Below are positions 30,244 through 31,393 of a stretch of 31,393 nucleotides of DNA, piece after piece. Position 1 is the stretch's first letter. The number at the start of each line of letters is the position of its first letter. The stretch comes from JAOZHU01 sp964632845 (GTDB taxonomy: Archaea > Thermoproteota > Bathyarchaeia > Bathyarchaeales > Bathycorpusculaceae), in assembly GCA_964632845.1 (NCBI GenBank), contig CAZWDU010000020.1, forward strand, positions 1-31,393, in the 5' to 3' direction. The translations under genes and the position numbers were made by a program. The notes below the pieces were generated by a model that was not told where the DNA came from, made no database searches, and worked only from the letters and a program-made list of their open reading frames with translations.

Positions 30244-30474
30244 TTATCTTGGGATCATGGTGAGATATAGTTCGGGGGTCAGTTCCACTGTTGCGTACAC
30301 TACCAGCGCGATGGACCAGAATACGTCGTCGTGCGTGCCGTACGGGTGGCTGAGTCCTATGGCGCCTGGTTTTCTTTTAAACTTTTCAGTAACGATGCCA
30401 AGCGGGGTCTTTGCTTCAACTAGCGCTTTAAGTTGTGTTTCTTCCTCTATTGTCCAAGGTTTGCCTTTGGTCAT
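30244..30474 (-). pseudogene. Chimeric remnant: HTH start fused to terminase-like end
   Basis: 76 residues. Residues 1-37 (MTKGKPWTIEEETQLKALVEAK through KRKPGAI) look like the beginning of a Myb/SANT-type helix-turn-helix protein. The rest (GLSHPYGTHDDVFWSIALVVYATVEL then PELYLTMIPR) looks like the end of a viral large terminase nuclease, where H-D-D followed by an aromatic/Ala-rich helix is typical. An in-frame deletion that removed the end of one gene and most of the next would give this. It is open from ATG to TAA, with a TATA-like element at 30507-30518. It may still be translated as a small protein. The terminase assignment is by eye and not certain. Confidence 0.45.
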
Positions 30475-30650
30475 GATTTATCCGTCTTCATTTTCATTTT
30501 GAGTGACTTAAAATTTAGGACTACAGTTCAAAGCTAACTTTAGGTGTTCATCAGCCGCCGCGTTTTTGCAGCAGATTAGCTGACGACACACCTTAGAAGG
30601 ATCTCAGTCTCTACGGGTTTTTCGTTTGCGCTAGCTACTGTTGCCGATAA

Positions 30651-31241
30651 TCATGGTTTTGCTTGTCGCTCTCTTGCCATTGCTACTGTTGCAGAAATCA
30701 GTGTTAATACGAATAGGCTTATGACTATTGGGGTTAAGCGTATGCCCCATGGTGTGTAGTTGAGGATTAAACCGATTATTGGGACTATGGCTATGCTCAT
30801 GCCAAGACTTAGGGCGACGCGTTCAATATTGTCTAGGTTTTCTGTGGATGTTTTAATTGGCACTTGCAGTGGGAAAAGCGCTTTTATAATAGTGTAGCCG
30901 GGTAACAATAGAACAAAAACTATGCCTAAGACTTGCCTCAAATAACTCCACGGGTAGAAATCTTCTGGAACTATGAAAACTACAGCCACTGTTATAGCGG
31001 CTATTGCAATGGTCGCCCAGTACCACAAAGTTGATTTGGATGAAGCAGACAGAGCTGAACTGTCAAGCTTTATTTTTCCTTGACTTTGCAGTTTCAAGAC
31101 GGCGTCAAGTATTTTTTCGTCTGAAAGAGGCATCTTCTCTTTTACAAGAGCTACCAGCTGCCTCACATTTTGTGGTTTTCTCTCAGCAATAATCCCAATT
31201 ATTATCAGAGCTAGTTCATCAACCGGGAAATCGCGACTCAA
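30651..31241 (-). CDS. DUF1616 membrane protein with N-terminal winged helix
   Basis: 196 residues. An N-terminal helical region (about 5-58: ELALIIIGIIAERKPQNVRQLVALVKEKMPLSDEKILDAVLKLQSQGKIKL) reads as a winged helix. A DUF1616-type membrane region follows, with segments at about 70-90, 102-122, 142-162 and 168-190. It includes LRQVLGIVFVLLLPGYTIIKALFP and ERVALSLGMSIAIVPIIGLILNY, which are the family core. The function is unknown. The start codon is TTG at 31241 with AGAGG eight bases upstream; a TATA box at 31277-31286 fits it. The short C terminus ARERQAKP is basic. Confidence 0.85.
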   Translation of the reverse strand: MSRDFPVDELALIIIGIIAERKPQNVRQLVALVKEKMPLSDEKILDAVLKLQSQGKIKLDSSALSASSKSTLWYWATIAIAAITVAVVFIVPEDFYPWSYLRQVLGIVFVLLLPGYTIIKALFPLQVPIKTSTENLDNIERVALSLGMSIAIVPIIGLILNYTPWGIRLTPIVISLFVLTLISATVAMARERQAKP

Positions 31242-31276
31242 TGTATTTAGCCTCTTTTTGATAACACATCTCAGTG

Positions 31277-31286
31277 TATATAAAAA
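31277..31286 (-). promoter_or_regulatory. TATA box of the DUF1616 gene
   Basis: On the minus strand it reads TTTTTATATA, centred about 40 bases before the TTG start at 31241, giving a leader of about 13 bases with an AGAGG site. Confidence 0.55.
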
Positions 31287-31326
31287 TAATTAGTTAACTT
31301 GCTTTTGACGCAACTTAAGAAATGGA

Positions 31327-31339
31327 TTAAAAAAGAAGA
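31327..31339 (-). terminator. T-rich terminator after the right-edge gene
   Basis: After the stop at 31353-31355 the minus strand reads CTTCTTTTTTAATCC, typical of an archaeal transcript end. Confidence 0.45.
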
Positions 31340-31352
31340 GGGGTGGTTGTTT

Positions 31353-31393
31353 TTATGGGTCGTGTATGCCGCCTTTGTAGGGGTCGGTGACGT
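31353..31393 (-). CDS. 3' end of a minus-strand gene running in from the right
   Basis: The minus-strand frame reads VTDPYKGGIHDP then TAA, open to the window edge. The codons look coding-like (Asp, Pro, Tyr, Gly, His) and a T-rich terminator follows about 15 bases on. Only 12 full codons are visible, so the product cannot be named. Confidence 0.4.
   Translation of the reverse strand, partial: VTDPYKGGIHDP

Overview
The window is a piece of an archaeal chromosome. The signs are a tRNA split by bulge-helix-bulge introns, a two-subunit archaeal PheRS, pelota, aIF1A, RIO1 and a Dim2-like KH protein, TATA-type promoters with very short leaders, and frequent TTG/GTG starts. The accessory genes (NitrOD5-type protein, secreted proteins ending in a PEF-type anchor, cohesin/dockerin modules, NosD-like repeats, DUF1616, YdjM-type hydrolase) point to the Bathyarchaeia/TACK side of the Archaea. 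That placement is an inference from protein families, not from a phylogeny.

Layout. 1-2530: end of a TrmO-like tRNA methyltransferase, a winged-helix/DUF5752-like regulator, a tRNA-Tyr(GUA) with two introns, a flippase-like membrane protein whose stop codon lies inside the tRNA gene, and a small Cys-rich protein. 2630-6470: an SPFH/prohibitin-like membrane protein, then a surface-protein locus made of a dockerin-type secreted protein (minus strand) facing away from a two-gene operon. That operon encodes a membrane-spanning winged-helix sensor and a cohesin-domain anchored protein. 6530-9760: pheS-pheT. 9980-12360: proB-proA, diverging from pelota. 13900-15920: a NitrOD5-type gene converging on a small possible ribbon-helix-helix gene, then a membrane-anchored protein that is probably a TIM barrel. 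16320-19420: a translation/ribosome-assembly set (aIF1A, RIO1 kinase, KH protein) with an oppositely oriented DUF3795-GNAT pair between aIF1A and RIO1. 19600-22400: a NosD-like surface protein, a 37-residue possible gene, a gene-poor stretch and a UPF0282 metallo-beta-lactamase-fold protein. 22980-28110: two separate ABC-2 type transporters, divergently arranged around a membrane protein and a winged-helix protein. 28140-31393: a YdjM-type membrane hydrolase, a small secreted beta-sandwich protein, a Cys-rich small protein, an apparent HTH/terminase remnant, a winged-helix-DUF1616 membrane protein and the last codons of another minus-strand gene.

How it works together. Most of the core genes serve translation: charging (PheRS, tRNA-Tyr), tRNA modification (TrmO), initiation (aIF1A), small-subunit maturation (RIO1, KH) and rescue of stalled ribosomes (pelota). 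Between them lie cell-surface and membrane genes, several with a DNA-binding protein next door or in the same polypeptide, which suggests local control. The strongest sequence-level observation is the double-intron tRNA-Tyr. Both introns fit bulge-helix-bulge geometry base by base and leave a seven-base middle exon that contains the anticodon. The most system-like accessory locus is the dockerin/sensor/cohesin cluster at 3733-6462. No CRISPR array, intact insertion sequence or rRNA gene was seen.
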